Source: Schistosoma haematobium
Taxonomy: Eukaryota; Platyhelminthes; Trematoda; Strigeidida; Schistosomatidae
Reading direction: 5' to 3'
Assembly: GCF_000699445.3 (NCBI RefSeq)
Contig: NC_067198.1
Location: 29,243,536 to 29,307,535, forward strand
Length of the DNA stretch: 64,000 nt
In this document: positions 25,901 to 33,292 of the stretch, piece by piece
Position numbering within the stretch: the first letter of the stretch is position 1
Layout: the number at the start of each line of letters is the position of its first letter
Notes under the pieces: model-generated
Database searches by the model: none
The model's input: the letters and a program-made list of their open reading frames with translations, nothing else
Told to the model about the DNA's origin: nothing
Program-made: the position numbers and the translations under genes

Positions 25901-26935
25901 TGCCTAGTCCTACGTTGTAGCTGACTGACTGACTGACTTGAAGTTGTTGGGGCTAAATTCGAATTTATGTAAAGATTGTAATATATACGGAAATGTGAGC
26001 AGGCATATTAGTTAGGTGAGACTGAATGTGTCCTGAATTTCATCGTTATCAGTGAGAACGAACCACATTCGAATCATCCCATATGACGGCCTAGGCCAGT
26101 TAAATTACATCAAGTAATTTCAATGATCCAACAGACAATTAAAAACATTAGCATTCTAACTTCGCATAAACAAATCAAACGACAAAAATCACTCCATACT
26201 CATGTATTTATAATAGTAGACTATTAGTTAACAACATATATCATTTCATCAACAAAAAAGCGCACATTTAAAATGATTCACTTTGAAGTGGTGTAGGTAA
26301 ATGGAAATTCTTAGTCTAGGACATAACTAGCACATGTAAAAACCCATGCATTATGTAACTTACGACAAAATAGAACATTTTCTAAACCTTTTGAAACTGT
26401 TTAGTTATAGATTTAAAAATGAATTAAAATTCTAGCTTACCTCATAACCATGTGTATTACTCTAGATACATAATTCACTAATGCTTCCAAACCCTCTTGA
26501 TCGAGAAAATCATAAACCCAACTAAAAGTGAATGTATACAACTCCACCACTTCTAGAAACTTACGCTACATTGTTTGTTCGCAATGATATTTCTGTAGCT
26601 AAAAGAATTTCTTTTGCTTGCTGTGCATCACCTTTACGTGGATTCTAAAAAAAATTGTTAGAGAAAATAATCAAACCTTTGTCAATGTTGACCGCCCGAC
26701 ACGCAAGCCTTTAATCAGGCTAACATAATGAAAAGCGGAAAACTTTGGATTTTTTACAGCCTAAAGTATGATTTCAATAAAACAGTACGCAGGCGTTTAC
26801 ATAATTTTCCAATAATTGACGTTTCTGATCATCGGGCAGCTGTTCAATACCCTTGGCTTTATCAGGGTCAACGTCTAATGACTGTATAAAGTTTGCCCAT
26901 TGATCTTCATATTTTGGGGTATTTTCATAATTCAT
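1062..26935 (-). CDS. FMNL: Formin-like protein (FMNL/FRL type), 13 exons, 3' end outside the window
   Basis: Formins of this family bind Rho-type GTPases, recruit profilin-actin through FH1 and nucleate and elongate actin filaments through the FH2 dimer at the cell cortex. The joined exons give about 815 codons: GTPase-binding/FH3 region (exons 1-7), coiled coil (exon 8), FH1 with a run of about 20 prolines (exon 9), and FH2 (exons 10-13) with the lasso VNW and the GNYMN signature. FMNL-like landmarks include [36 protein letters not shown] and [14 protein letters not shown]. Exon phases agree at every junction except exon 9 to exon 10. The start chosen is the ATG at 26935, with an in-frame TAA six bases upstream. 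The end of FH2 and any DAD would lie left of position 1. FMNL fits better than DAAM or Dia, judged from remembered family sequences, not a search. Confidence 0.9.
1372..1476 (-). mobile_element. 3'-end fragment of an RTE-like non-LTR element
   Basis: Read on the minus strand, this matches the last 100 bases of the copy at 25237-25934: a GGACC...ATGCTCATATGTGCCTGG-type stretch, then CCTACGCTGTAGCTGCTGACTGACTGAC. It is a typical dead-on-arrival 3' fragment with a tandem TGAC tail. Confidence 0.7.
2892..2925. repeat. (TA)n microsatellite
   Basis: About 17 uninterrupted TA units in FMNL intron 12. Confidence 0.95.
4168..4317 (-). CDS. FMNL: FMNL exon 12 (FH2 core)
   Basis: The exon has exactly 50 codons, starting [15 protein letters not shown] and holding the most conserved formin signature, [18 protein letters not shown], followed by [10 protein letters not shown]. 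Acceptor TATCAG, donor GCT|GTAAGT, phase 0. Confidence 0.96.
4318..6494. other. FMNL intron 11
   Basis: The intron is 2177 bases, AT-rich, with a short TA run near 4359-4372 and a longer one at 6267-6290. No gene or recognised transposon. Confidence 0.65.
6267..6290. repeat. (TA)n microsatellite
   Basis: About 12 TA units in FMNL intron 11. Confidence 0.95.
6495..6798 (-). CDS. FMNL: FMNL exon 11 (FH2)
   Basis: The exon is 304 bases, containing [60 protein letters not shown] and [11 protein letters not shown]. It aligns with the FH2 knob region 'LPTEAEVKLLRQYERE' and 'EDRFMLLFSKVERL'. Acceptor TTTCAG, donor TTCG|GTAAGC. Confidence 0.93.
8850..8869. repeat. (AAT)n microsatellite
   Basis: About six AAT units in FMNL intron 10. 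Confidence 0.9.
9121..9235 (-). mobile_element. Diverged 3' end of an RTE-like element
   Basis: The plus strand reads GTTAGTCAGTCAGT followed by CCTGGAACATAAGTGCATTG. This is the reverse complement of the TGAC-tailed 3' end seen at 25860-25934, with several substitutions. A related fragment is at 17395-17470. Confidence 0.55.
9637..10260 (+). pseudogene. RTE-like retrotransposon 5' relic (5' UTR and endonuclease start)
   Basis: It parallels the 5' part of the element at 35833-38913: a non-coding leader ending GCCGATGCCCCTTCTAACAA, then coding [20 protein letters not shown], followed by remnants of the endonuclease domain broken by deletions, frameshifts and stops. It ends near the AACAAACGCATAAACAAA stretch. 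It lies antisense within FMNL intron 10. Confidence 0.8.
10560..10760 (-). mobile_element. tRNA-like SINE with decayed hammerhead
   Basis: Read on the minus strand it shows a box-B-like GGATCGAACC-type segment (plus strand 10680-10690), then a degraded hammerhead segment that keeps the GGACGAAAC arm (plus TTTCGTCC at 10632-10639), then a GTTTTC tail. It belongs to the same family as the copies at 13541-14030 but is more diverged. It is sense with respect to FMNL. Confidence 0.7.
10855..10917. repeat. (TAA)n microsatellite
   Basis: About 20 trinucleotide units with one interruption, ending 49 bases from the donor of FMNL exon 10. Confidence 0.95.
10966..11257 (-). CDS. FMNL: FMNL exon 10 (FH2 lasso)
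   Basis: The exon is 292 bases and starts the FH2 domain: [20 protein letters not shown], with the lasso Trp, then [10 protein letters not shown] and RFENLFKLS, matching FMNL '[28 protein letters not shown]'. A Ser/Asn-rich insert ([16 protein letters not shown]) sits where the linker loop is variable. Acceptor AAATATAG, donor ATCG|GTACG; the last codon is completed by exon 11. Confidence 0.92.
11890..12230. repeat. Less AT-rich block, probably a dispersed repeat of unknown type
   Basis: The base composition differs from the surrounding intron (for example ATGGTGCACATGGGTTCC and CCCTGCTCCGGTTTTGAAGC). There is no open frame of interest and no second copy in the window. Repeat origin is inferred from composition only. 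Confidence 0.35.
12318..12372 (+). mobile_element. RTE-like 3' end fragment
   Basis: It contains CATATATGTGCCTGGTCCTA and CGTTATAGCTGACTAACAG, matching the 3' terminus of the 25.2-25.9 kb copy (CACATATGTGCCTAGTCCTA, CGTTGTAGCTGACTGAC). Confidence 0.75.
12440..12614 (-). mobile_element. tRNA-like SINE, minus copy of a head-to-head pair
   Basis: On the minus strand it reads tRNA-like body (box B GGGTTCGATTTCC, plus 12567-12579), then GACGAAACGGCTGTC of the hammerhead, then a tail. The CTGANGA box is lost, so the ribozyme is probably inactive. It lacks the 5' leader and abuts the plus copy directly. Confidence 0.75.
12615..12985 (+). mobile_element. tRNA-like SINE, plus copy with full leader
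   Basis: It starts GACTAGCTTCAAG and has a leader of about 140 bases, then the box-A-like CCGGTTCAGTGGTCTGGAGG, the box-B-like GGGTTCGATTACC, then GTGAGGAGTCGC...GACGAAACGGCTGTC and a tail ending ACAATCTTTACAAATTC. The hammerhead core has one base changed in CTGANGA, so activity is doubtful. Confidence 0.8.
13086..13462 (-). CDS. FMNL: FMNL exon 9 (coiled coil end and FH1 poly-proline)
   Basis: The exon has about 125 codons. It opens with a coiled-coil stretch ([20 protein letters not shown]), continues with a Ser/Thr/Asn linker, and ends in FH1: about 20 consecutive prolines, SAGGI, eight more prolines, then [13 protein letters not shown]1 proline tracts bind profilin-actin and SH3/WW proteins. 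The acceptor at 13463 (ACTATAG) is clear. The donor is not: CCA|GTTTTG (exon to 13086) does not match the phase of exon 10, while a weak GT five bases on would. A small exon may lie between. Confidence 0.85.
13541..13773 (-). mobile_element. tRNA-like SINE with intact hammerhead motif, sense to FMNL
   Basis: On the minus strand it holds a box-A-like GGCTCAGTGGTCTAATGGTT, box B GGGTTCGAATCC, a complete hammerhead motif (13635-13680) and a tail running to 13541. It lacks the 5' leader. It is the left arm of a palindrome with the plus copy at 13832-14026; arms 13581-13773 and 13832-14026 are nearly complementary. Confidence 0.88.
13635..13680 (-). ncRNA. Type I hammerhead ribozyme motif in a SINE, FMNL sense strand
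   Basis: The minus strand reads GCACTG | CTGAGGA | GTCC-CATACTA-GGAC | GAAA | CGGCCGTC | CAGTGC. Stem I (GCACTG/CAGTGC) pairs perfectly, stem II has four pairs, and both core boxes (CUGANGA and GAAA) are intact with a GUC cleavage triplet. Stem III is very short, as in schistosome SM-alpha hammerheads. It would be transcribed within FMNL intron 8. Confidence 0.8.
13774..14030 (+). mobile_element. tRNA-like SINE, plus copy of the palindrome
   Basis: It has a short leader (GCGCAACTTCGTGGATTGG), box A near 13841-13860, box B GGGTTCGAATCCC at 13891-13903, and a hammerhead segment at 13927-13972 in which GAAA is GAGA, so it is probably inactive. The tail is CCAGGTTTTCAATGGTGATC. Apart from a few bases it mirrors the minus copy. 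Confidence 0.85.
15900..16151 (-). CDS. FMNL: FMNL exon 8 (end of FH3 and coiled coil)
   Basis: The exon has 84 codons. The first half, [20 protein letters not shown] then [12 protein letters not shown], matches '[23 protein letters not shown]'. The second half is a Gln/Glu/Leu-rich coiled coil ([19 protein letters not shown]) that precedes FH1 in this family. Acceptor TTACAG, donor GAG|GTAAAC. Confidence 0.92.
16152..18141. other. FMNL intron 7
   Basis: The intron is 1990 bases, AT-rich, with a diverged minus-strand RTE 3' fragment near 17395-17470 (TATATATGTGCATTAGTTCA). Nothing else is recognised. Confidence 0.6.
18142..18252 (-). CDS. FMNL: FMNL exon 7 (FH3/dimerisation)
   Basis: The exon is exactly 37 codons and contains [20 protein letters not shown] and [15 protein letters not shown], matching '[30 protein letters not shown]' of FMNLs. 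Acceptor TTTTCAG, donor ATCG|GTATGT. It follows the 3.9-kb intron that holds the large palindrome. Confidence 0.93.
20505..20690 (-). mobile_element. tRNA-like SINE, decayed
   Basis: The plus strand reads AACGATTGAAAACCATGAAG, CACTAGACAATTACTTAGGC, GAGACTCCTCAGCAGTGAGT. That is the reverse complement of the family hammerhead (CTGAGGAGTCTC retained, GAAA lost) followed by a degraded tRNA-like body. Confidence 0.7.
20996..21701. repeat. Large near-perfect inverted repeat (300-base arms, 104-base loop)
   Basis: The left arm is 20996-21296 and the right arm 21401-21701. Comparing arm against arm, 21071-21273 pairs with 21425-21626 with a single one-base length difference; about a dozen mismatches are confined to the outer 75 and inner 25 bases. 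There are no tRNA-like boxes, no coding frame and no convincing target duplication. The FMNL pre-mRNA would fold into a long hairpin here. Confidence 0.97.
22147..22330 (-). CDS. FMNL: FMNL exon 6 (FH3)
   Basis: The exon is 184 bases. It contains [40 protein letters not shown] and ends PDYNMDFM. It aligns with the FMNL '[23 protein letters not shown]' and 'DNFKEVCGEKQRFEKLM' helices. The donor is ATG|GTAAGC, phase 0. Confidence 0.93.
22331..23625. other. FMNL intron 5; nothing recognised
   Basis: The intron is 1295 bases of AT-rich sequence, with no repeat or coding similarity that I can identify. Confidence 0.6.
23626..23702 (-). CDS. FMNL: FMNL exon 5 (FH3)
   Basis: The exon is 77 bases and encodes [20 protein letters not shown] followed by LHPSY. 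It is a clear match to 'MVMSHPHAVNEIALSL' in the FMNL FH3. The donor CCA|GTAAG leaves two bases that join exon 6 to give Gln. Confidence 0.92.
23703..24449. other. FMNL intron 4; nothing recognised
   Basis: The intron is 747 bases of AT-rich sequence without visible features. Confidence 0.6.
24450..24723 (-). CDS. FMNL: FMNL exon 4 (FH3, variable insert)
   Basis: The exon is 274 bases, starting [15 protein letters not shown] and ending [12 protein letters not shown], which matches the 'CLRAIMNYQ' helix of the FMNL armadillo-type FH3. The middle (residues about 20-75) is rich in Ser and charged residues, holds SLRKKKHDR, and lies where FMNLs are poorly conserved. Acceptor ATTTTAG, donor CAG|GTTTGT. 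Confidence 0.88.
24724..26440. other. FMNL intron 3
   Basis: The intron is 1717 bases. About 700 bases are a plus-strand RTE-like 3' fragment (25237-25934), antisense to FMNL. The rest is featureless AT-rich sequence. Confidence 0.7.
25237..25934 (+). pseudogene. RTE-like retrotransposon, C-terminal RT fragment and 3' end
   Basis: An open frame runs from about 25237 to the TAA at 25732. It encodes the C-terminal part of a non-LTR reverse transcriptase polyprotein: [73 protein letters not shown]. The 3' UTR ends GTAGCTGACTGACTGACTGAC, a tandem tail typical of RTE elements. The fragment is 5'-truncated, lacks the catalytic FADD region, and is a different family from the 36-39 kb copy. It sits in FMNL intron 3. 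Confidence 0.88.
26441..26521 (-). CDS. FMNL: FMNL exon 3
   Basis: The exon is 81 bases and encodes [20 protein letters not shown] followed by VIHMVM. It corresponds to '[20 protein letters not shown]' of vertebrate FMNLs. The donor is AG|GTAAGC. The 43-base intron between exons 2 and 3 is a schistosome-style micro-intron. Confidence 0.9.
26565..26644 (-). CDS. FMNL: FMNL exon 2
   Basis: The exon is 80 bases, with acceptor TTTTTTTAG and donor GTAAG. It encodes [20 protein letters not shown] and then LRTNNVA; the second part matches the FMNL 'LEISLRTNHIGW' block. It starts in phase 0 and leaves two bases that complete an Ala codon in exon 3. The intron before it is 156 bases. Confidence 0.9.
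26801..26935 (-). CDS. FMNL: FMNL exon 1 (start of the GTPase-binding domain)
   Basis: This exon has 45 codons, starts [12 protein letters not shown] and contains [20 protein letters not shown], which resembles the 'MNLPPDKVQLLSQYDNEKK' stretch near the start of vertebrate FMNLs. It ends at TTAT|GTAAAC, phase 0. The Met-Gly myristoylation start usual in vertebrate FMNLs is absent. An in-frame TAA lies immediately upstream of the ATG. A more 5' exon cannot be fully excluded. Confidence 0.8.
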
Positions 26936-29900
26936 GATTTAACCAATATATAGATGCATTCGAGTTCAAAGCAAAGAACAGGTTTCAAGAGCTAGCAAAC
27001 ATGAAACGTCTGATAAGCATTACAACACTGATTATAAAATTTAAAAAGTTGTCACTATACAAACAAAAAAATTATACAAAGGACGTTTCCCAGAAATACA
27101 TACCAAGAAAAGTTAAATATTCTTAAAGTATTCCATATTAATCTAAACTTCATCTGCACGTTAGAACAAAGATACTTTCCGACTCACATTGTCGACATCT
27201 AGCAGAAACGATCGCTTAAAAAACGCTGAACATGAGGAAACATAAAACGATATACAATGTTACATCGTCTCAAGCAATCTCACACTAAAATCTAGTCAAC
27301 ACGAAGTAAGGATATTGAAATGGAAACAAAGAAGGCAAGAGATCGCCGGTAATAGTTACATGATGGTTGATCGCTTGGCTGAGATGAACCTAACAAGAAT
27401 AAATTGTATTTGTTACCTAATCTTGAAAGTTTGCCTATTATTAACTCACGGATCTTAGGGTTAAAAGCCTGCAGTTTTAAACAGGATGCTGATAGACTTG
27501 ATTAATAAGATTTCGACAGTATCAAACACTAAGAAAGACACTGATTAGTTAGAAGCAGCTTATGGATAAAACATATTAATGCTCTAGATAATTGTCCAAG
27601 GTCGTGCACTGTTTATGAATGACAACTACGAAATTATGACAAGTTATGGGTAGTAACACGTATATCTTTGTACTCAGTGTGAAACAACAGAATATACAAC
27701 CCTTTAGTTCCCTACGCTTCTTCAGTAAATGTAAACAATAATAAATGTGTGTATCCAAGTTACTGAGCCCAACGTGTCATCAAAAAACAATCAACATCAG
27801 GCACAGAGTTATGTTACCTGACCTTAAGATTACTTTTTTGACTATTAATTATGGGTACCACTTCAAAATCACATTCCGCACGTTCCCCACTCATATAGAA
27901 TTTTCTATGTACGTAGAGTGAAATTTCACGACACTAACCCACTATTTCAATTAATTACAGAGCATTTAACTCCATGGGTCTCCTACGTAGTTGTATTGCA
28001 TATCAATCTAGTAAGTGAGCAGTAAAACGTCAAACAGTACAGTGCACAAAAGATATGGCGAATTGGCAGACAAGGCGACCAGTTTGGATTGCTAGATGTA
28101 TTCGGGGCATATACTGGTCATCTTCGGTCACTGAGTACCTAAACACACAATTTCGGCAAGCAAAGAGCCACGTTAGATAGGAAAATGTGACCAGAACAAT
28201 ACATGACTTCATTATATGAACCTATTGGCTGCTGATCTGATTCGTAGTGTACTATAAACTAAGAATCTTAACTTTGTTCTTAGGTTAAAAACACTTTTAT
28301 TTGTGTTTCAGGAAAACGTTTAGAGAAAATTTATCAAGTATGATTAAGATCTGTACTAATCCGATTTCGCTACATTACCCTTTTTATAGATGTTGAAGTT
28401 GAACTCGTGAAAACTGTTTTAGAGTTGGCATAAAGTACTGTATAGAAAGAAACTTCAGGCACTAAAGCTGAGTAATGTATTTTAAGTAAACGATAGTAAC
28501 TTGCAAATACATAATAGACATTGCTCACGTGTATATCCCTGATTTGTTGGACATGCACAGTGAGTCAAACGAGAGTTACCTTCATATTGTTAGCAAACTT
28601 CGTCATCCTACCTACGTCGAAACCTATAACATAATTTTAATTTCCTTCAAGTTTCTTGTACATAATGTGGATCAGATAAACAGCCAAAAAGTTCGCAGAC
28701 CAAAATAATTTCTTGGTTTGATTACAGTTATTTATCATAAAAATAGTCTTTCGCACTGGTTTCAGGCAAACATCTCCAAACAATGTGAAAATGATACAAT
28801 CACTCATGAAAATGTATAGAATTATTGAGTCGCACAGCAGCTCCCGAAATCAAGAAGTGACATCGTTTGAAAAGATGGATGTGTGGTTCACCAGAAGAAA
28901 ACATAAAGGTGGAAAATAATATCCGGCAGAAGCAAAATATGCTGACGATCTTTAGTTAATAATCGGAATTCAGATAGCATCCAATTATTTTGCGCAAAGT
29001 TCTAAGTGGAGTGATAACGTGTCATTATGAACCAAATGAAAATCAACGAACTCGGTTCTTAAAATTTGAAAACAATGGAAATATCTACTAGTTAACGGCA
29101 AAATAGAGTTTAGGTGGCGCTTAGGCTAAATTACATGACATACTTAATTTTGAGCAAAATTGTGTCTAAGTACATTATGCCGATTATTAAGTAATCAAGA
29201 GTTTAGTGAATCTAGATACTATCACTATAACTATCAGCCCTACGTTTGTCAGGCTTGTAAATAGAAAGATGGGAAAACATTGTGTTATAGCTGCTGTCAA
29301 TTCGTGTTGAAAACACTCACCCCAATTAGCAAATTCAACTCAAAACTCCAGCTTAACTCTTCATCCTAACCTTAAACTTACTGCATTATGACTGATATCA
29401 AGTGGTGACGAAAACTTCAAGATGTGACAAACCTTGATTAAAATCTTATTATGTATTTGTTCATGTAAATTTGTCATTCTTACTTTATTAAAAGGGATAA
29501 TTTACCTTACGACAGTTATTTATTACGATTAAAGCTGATTTTTTATTAATCCTTTATTGCCTTGAATTCTCAACTGTTTGACGACTAGGAAATTTTTTCG
29601 ATGGGCTGATAATACGCCCAGGGTCGTCAGTATATCATACTGTGACCCAATATCCTTAAGCGACATTTTTTCAAGCACCATAAACATTACATGGGGATCC
29701 GAAAGGCTCTAGTGAATGAACTATAAATGCATCAGAAAGATTTACGAGTGAATAATATAAGTTTAACTAGATGTGAGATACATAACGACCTCTCAAGTCA
29801 ACATACCGAAATACAATAAACAAGATGAGAAAACCTAGGTCATCCACGCCCTTTTAAAAATCACCTGTCATTAGGATAAAATTGTTAGTGTGTTTAAACA

Positions 29901-30400
29901 AATTAAACATCTAATGTCTTGATAGTGAGAAAATAATAAAGACCCTGCCTTGGCAAAAATAAAAAAATTGTTTCATCTATTGTTGTGTGCTTGGTTCGCA
30001 GATGATATTTATGAGGCGTACGCTAATGCGGATATTTATGTGAAGTTAAGCTTCACAAATGTAACATATTGTATTGAAAAATCACTGGTGGAATGATTTA
30101 CTTTTGCTAACAGAGTTTTAGTGTGTTGGATTAAAAGTTCTGAGATGTAGAGATTTTTAAGATGAAACTGCTTGTTCAGGCGTATGACACAATTTCATTT
30201 AGTTACGCCATCTAGAGAGTAGGAAATAAACAGTGAAGCAATACTTGTTACTTCACAAAAGTCATGGACTATCTTGTAATTTATATTTAAATGAATTTCG
30301 TACACCAGATCATGAATGAATTCAAACAACGCTAATGACGCAGCTGTGTAATAGCATACAAAATTTCCGTAATTTTCCAAATTGGCATCATGCGACTTTG
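26936..30400. other. Upstream intergenic region of FMNL; no gene seen
   Basis: About 3.5 kb of AT-rich sequence. The FMNL promoter and any 5' UTR exon would lie here on the minus strand, but no core element can be singled out with confidence. No transposon similarity is visible. Confidence 0.5.
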
Positions 30401-30409
30401 TGTACTCGC

Positions 30410-30730
30410 TGATGATGTCACAGGTATTCAGTGTTTGACAACGCTTCTACCAGTGACACCTTCTAATATATTTCGTTCCCACCCAGAGAAACCAAAAGAC
30501 AGAGTCGAGGAGATCGGAAGAGCATATTTGACGATGACCAATATATCGGAATTCTCTGATCTAATCTGGCTAGCGATTGCGGTTGATGTTGAGCACGGCG
30601 TTACCACACGTGATCTGGTGCGGATGCATGACCGAGCGCCTTCAGCTAGATGAGTCCACTAAAACATATGGTCAGCATCCAATGTCGAAAACTTAGTGCT
30701 ATTTATTTTGGGGATTTATTTACCGCTACA
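30410..30730 (-). repeat. 3' LTR of the minus-strand gypsy element
   Basis: It is a direct repeat of 32976-33292, starting TGTAGCGGTAAATAAATCCC on the minus strand, with substitutions and indels throughout. The plus-strand reading frame at 30390-30653 is a chance frame across this LTR. Confidence 0.8.
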
Positions 30731-30949
30731 GTGTACTCGCGATTTAAAACAGCATACGGTTGTTCTGATTTCGACTATTTAAACGCGATATAACATAATC
30801 CCTAAGTACGATGAATAAGATTATCTGGTACACACAAATATGGATATTTAAATGAACGTAAGACCACCACTGCATGGGCCAGTTCATGGCGTACGACTAA
30901 GTGACTGGTTATACTTGACCTTGACAGAGGTCGATGATCGGTTCGATAT

Positions 30950-31282
30950 TCAGTGACCCAACCGCCGAATGATGTGGTTAGGGCTTAGTGACATTTCGCT
31001 GACCCTACAATACACCCCCACTACTGCCATACTAATGGGTACTTCAGTGTCCTGATGTTCAAGCATAGTTGCTTTAGCGACAAGTTCCTTAATAGTGGAG
31101 AATGCTTTTCTCACTGTGTCGTCTAGATTGATGGATTTCGCATTTCCACGAAGTTGGTTGGTTAGCAGTTTCATAAATAACGCGCACTTAAGTATGAACT
31201 GTCTATAAAAACTTACAAGGTTGTTGAACGTGCGTAATTGCTTGACGGTGGTCGGTTCTGGATAATCCAGAATGGCCGCCAC
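30950..31282 (-). pseudogene. RT thumb and start of RNase H of the minus-strand gypsy element
   Basis: MAAILDYPEPTTVKQLRTFN and LVSFYRQFILKCALFMKLLT are the classic gypsy 'I..WP.P....LR.FLGL..YYR.FI' connection. The frame ends soon after EVPISMAV, where RNase H should begin; the rest of pol is missing. Confidence 0.87.
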
Positions 31283-31429
31283 TTTGGCTCTAAGGAGTCG
31301 AATGTCTTGAGCATCTATAGTGTGTCCTGGGGAGTCTAATGAGTCACTTCTGATTTGGCATTTCTGATTGTTTACGGTAATGCAATGTTTTTGTAGTCGA
31401 TCGAAAACAAGATCCAGGTGCTGGAGTTG

Positions 31430-31877
31430 CGGTTCTTTGTCCGGACTACTGTTAGACAGTCATCAACATACGCATGTACGAAGTTGAGAACTCGATAAAC
31501 GTTGTTCATAACCTTCGAAAGGTTTGTGCAGCATTTCTTAGACCGAAAGGCTTTCGCAAAAATTCATAGAGTCCGAAGGGAGTTATGATAGCTGTTTTCG
31601 GAATATCGTCAGTAGCCATAGGGATTTGGTTATACGCTTTAACCAAGTTGATTTTCGGAAAAACAGTTGTACCTTTCAAGGTAGCTGTCAAATCGTGAAT
31701 GTGAGGCAACAGGTAGCGATTGGAAATGGCTTTTGCATTCAATCGTCGATAGTCACCAGTTGGACACCAATCGTTGCTGTCCTTTTTAGGGACCACGTGC
31801 AGCGGAGATGCATATAGGTTATCTGACGGTCGTATGATTCCTAAGTTTATCATGTGGTCGAACTCGTTTTTTGCCAA
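31430..31877 (-). pseudogene. Reverse transcriptase palm of the minus-strand gypsy element
   Basis: It contains IIRPSDNLYASPLHVVPKK, GDYRRLNAKAI, INLVKAYNQIPM and [20 protein letters not shown]. The YVDD catalytic motif is present at 31459-31470 but in another frame, after a break just past FRRL. The PKI in place of the usual TKI/SKI of the first catalytic block still keeps the residue context around the catalytic position altered (INLVKA where DLVKA is expected). Confidence 0.87.
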
Positions 31878-31994
31878 CCTTAGCTTTCCGGGGGCTAGTC
31901 GTCGTGCTTTAGAGATGTGATGTTTAACATTGCTGGTTACACAAGGTAATGTTGGTTGTGCTTGGTATATCCCAGAATATTTATCGAGTAGTGG

Positions 31995-32501
31995 TTAATA
32001 GAATGGGTCCATCGTGTGCTTAATTGTGACTGGAGAAAATCTGCAACCAGAAAAAGAAGTTACGCAGACAAATAAACTAGTGTTTCCGTCTACTAGCCTC
32101 CGTTTGCGCGTATCGATGAGTAGACCATGGTGTTGTAGAAGGTCTATATCAATGGTTGGTATAGAAACATCTGCAACAACGAAAATCCAATGTATGGGTT
32201 TGCGTAAACCCACGTTAAGGTAAACGTACCTTTTACCGTATGTAGCGATAGGCTTTCCGTTTGCCACCTGTAGATTTAAAACCGATTCCTGAAGCCGGTC
32301 GTTAGGATTTGCTGGAAGAACGCTAACTTCTGCGCCAGTATCGACGAGGTAGCGAACTTTCGTTATAACATCTGTGACGTATAACAGACGGCTATGTTCG
32401 CCGGCTACGGTTGCCGTTAACGCGTGCCGGCTTGAAAGTTTCCCGAATTGTTTTTCGTGTCGGTCGATTTTGAGTTGGGAAAATTGCAGAGTCTTCTGCA
32501 A
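31995..32501 (-). pseudogene. Aspartic protease region of the minus-strand gypsy element
   Basis: A frame of about 168 codons contains the retropepsin motif YLVDTGAEVSVLP, then QVANGKPIATYGKR and a downstream DIDLLQHHGLLIDTRKRRL. It overlaps the gag frame, as expected for a frameshifted pol. Confidence 0.87.
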
Positions 32502-32940
32502 TTTCTAGAGGACTTTCCATACTGGTTATGATACCAGCACCAGTCGGGGTTATCAGTTTCTCTTGACCTAGAGAGAGATAGCCTACCTAAAGTGCTCGTT
32601 CGTGATGTGTGTGACAGTTTACGGTCGTTATGAAATTTAAGATAACGTGTAAGTGTATGACATAACTCTGTTATGTCATTCTGGGTCGTTTGAAGCTTTT
32701 CTTTGATGGATTTTGTGGTTTCTAAAATACGGTCGGCAGATGCAGCTTGCTCGTCTAAGGTGTTGTTGCGGAACGAGACAAGCACAGCTTGCACCTGTTG
32801 AGGTTGTTTTGACAAGAAAAGATGTTTAAATAGACCATCATCGAAAGTTTTTGGCCTATAACCTTTCTCTGTTGCAGAACCACGTTGCAGGTCGATGCTA
32901 TTAAGGAGTTGGTCTAACTTTTGTCGATCGGCCAGATGTC
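32417..32940 (-). pseudogene. gag fragment of the minus-strand gypsy element
   Basis: The minus strand encodes DRQKLDQLLNSIDLQRG, FKHLFLSKQPQQVQAVLVSF, ending in a basic Arg/Ser segment and the zinc finger CWYHNQYGKSSRNCRRLCNF. This is the C-terminal half of gag; the N-terminal half is absent between the LTR and this point. Confidence 0.8.
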
Positions 32941-32975
32941 TGCGTTTAAGATTTGAATAGGCTCATCAATGGAGA

Positions 32976-33292
32976 TGCCACATGTATTTCGAGTTTGACA
33001 ACGCTTTAATTAGTAACACCTAATATGAAGCGCACTCACCATGTAAAATCAAATGACAGAAGAAAGGAGGTTCGAAGATATATTCAATCTGCTATCAATA
33101 CATCGAGGATCATCTGATCTAATCTGGCTAGCGATTGCTTGGGTTGTTGAGCACGGCGTTACCACTCGTGATCTGGTGCGGATGCATGACCGAGCGCCTT
33201 CAGCTAGATGAGTCCATTACACTTATTGTGGGGAGCATTGAATGTTGAAGACTTACAGAGCTATTTATTTTGAGGATTTATTTACCGCTACA
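32976..33292 (-). repeat. 5' LTR of the minus-strand gypsy element
   Basis: On the minus strand it starts TGTAGCGGTAAATAAATCCT. It shares CTCATCTAGCTGAAGGCGCT and GGTCATGCATCCGCACCAGA with the LTR at 30410-30730. The inner boundary is approximate. Confidence 0.8.

Larger units (their letters stand above)
30410..33292 (-). mobile_element. Ty3/gypsy LTR retrotransposon, CsRn1/Boudicca-like, decayed
   Basis: On the minus strand the order is LTR (about 32976-33292), partial gag, protease, reverse transcriptase, start of RNase H, LTR (about 30410-30730). The remaining RNase H and the integrase are missing, and so is the first part of gag. The LTRs are visibly diverged from each other, which indicates an old insertion. 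The gag finger CWYHNQYG...CRRLC is the CHCC type described for CsRn1-like elements. No target duplication was found. Confidence 0.85.

Noticed and set aside
30390..30653. Plus-strand open frame of 87 codons
   Set aside because: It lies inside the 3' LTR of the minus-strand gypsy element and has no family similarity.
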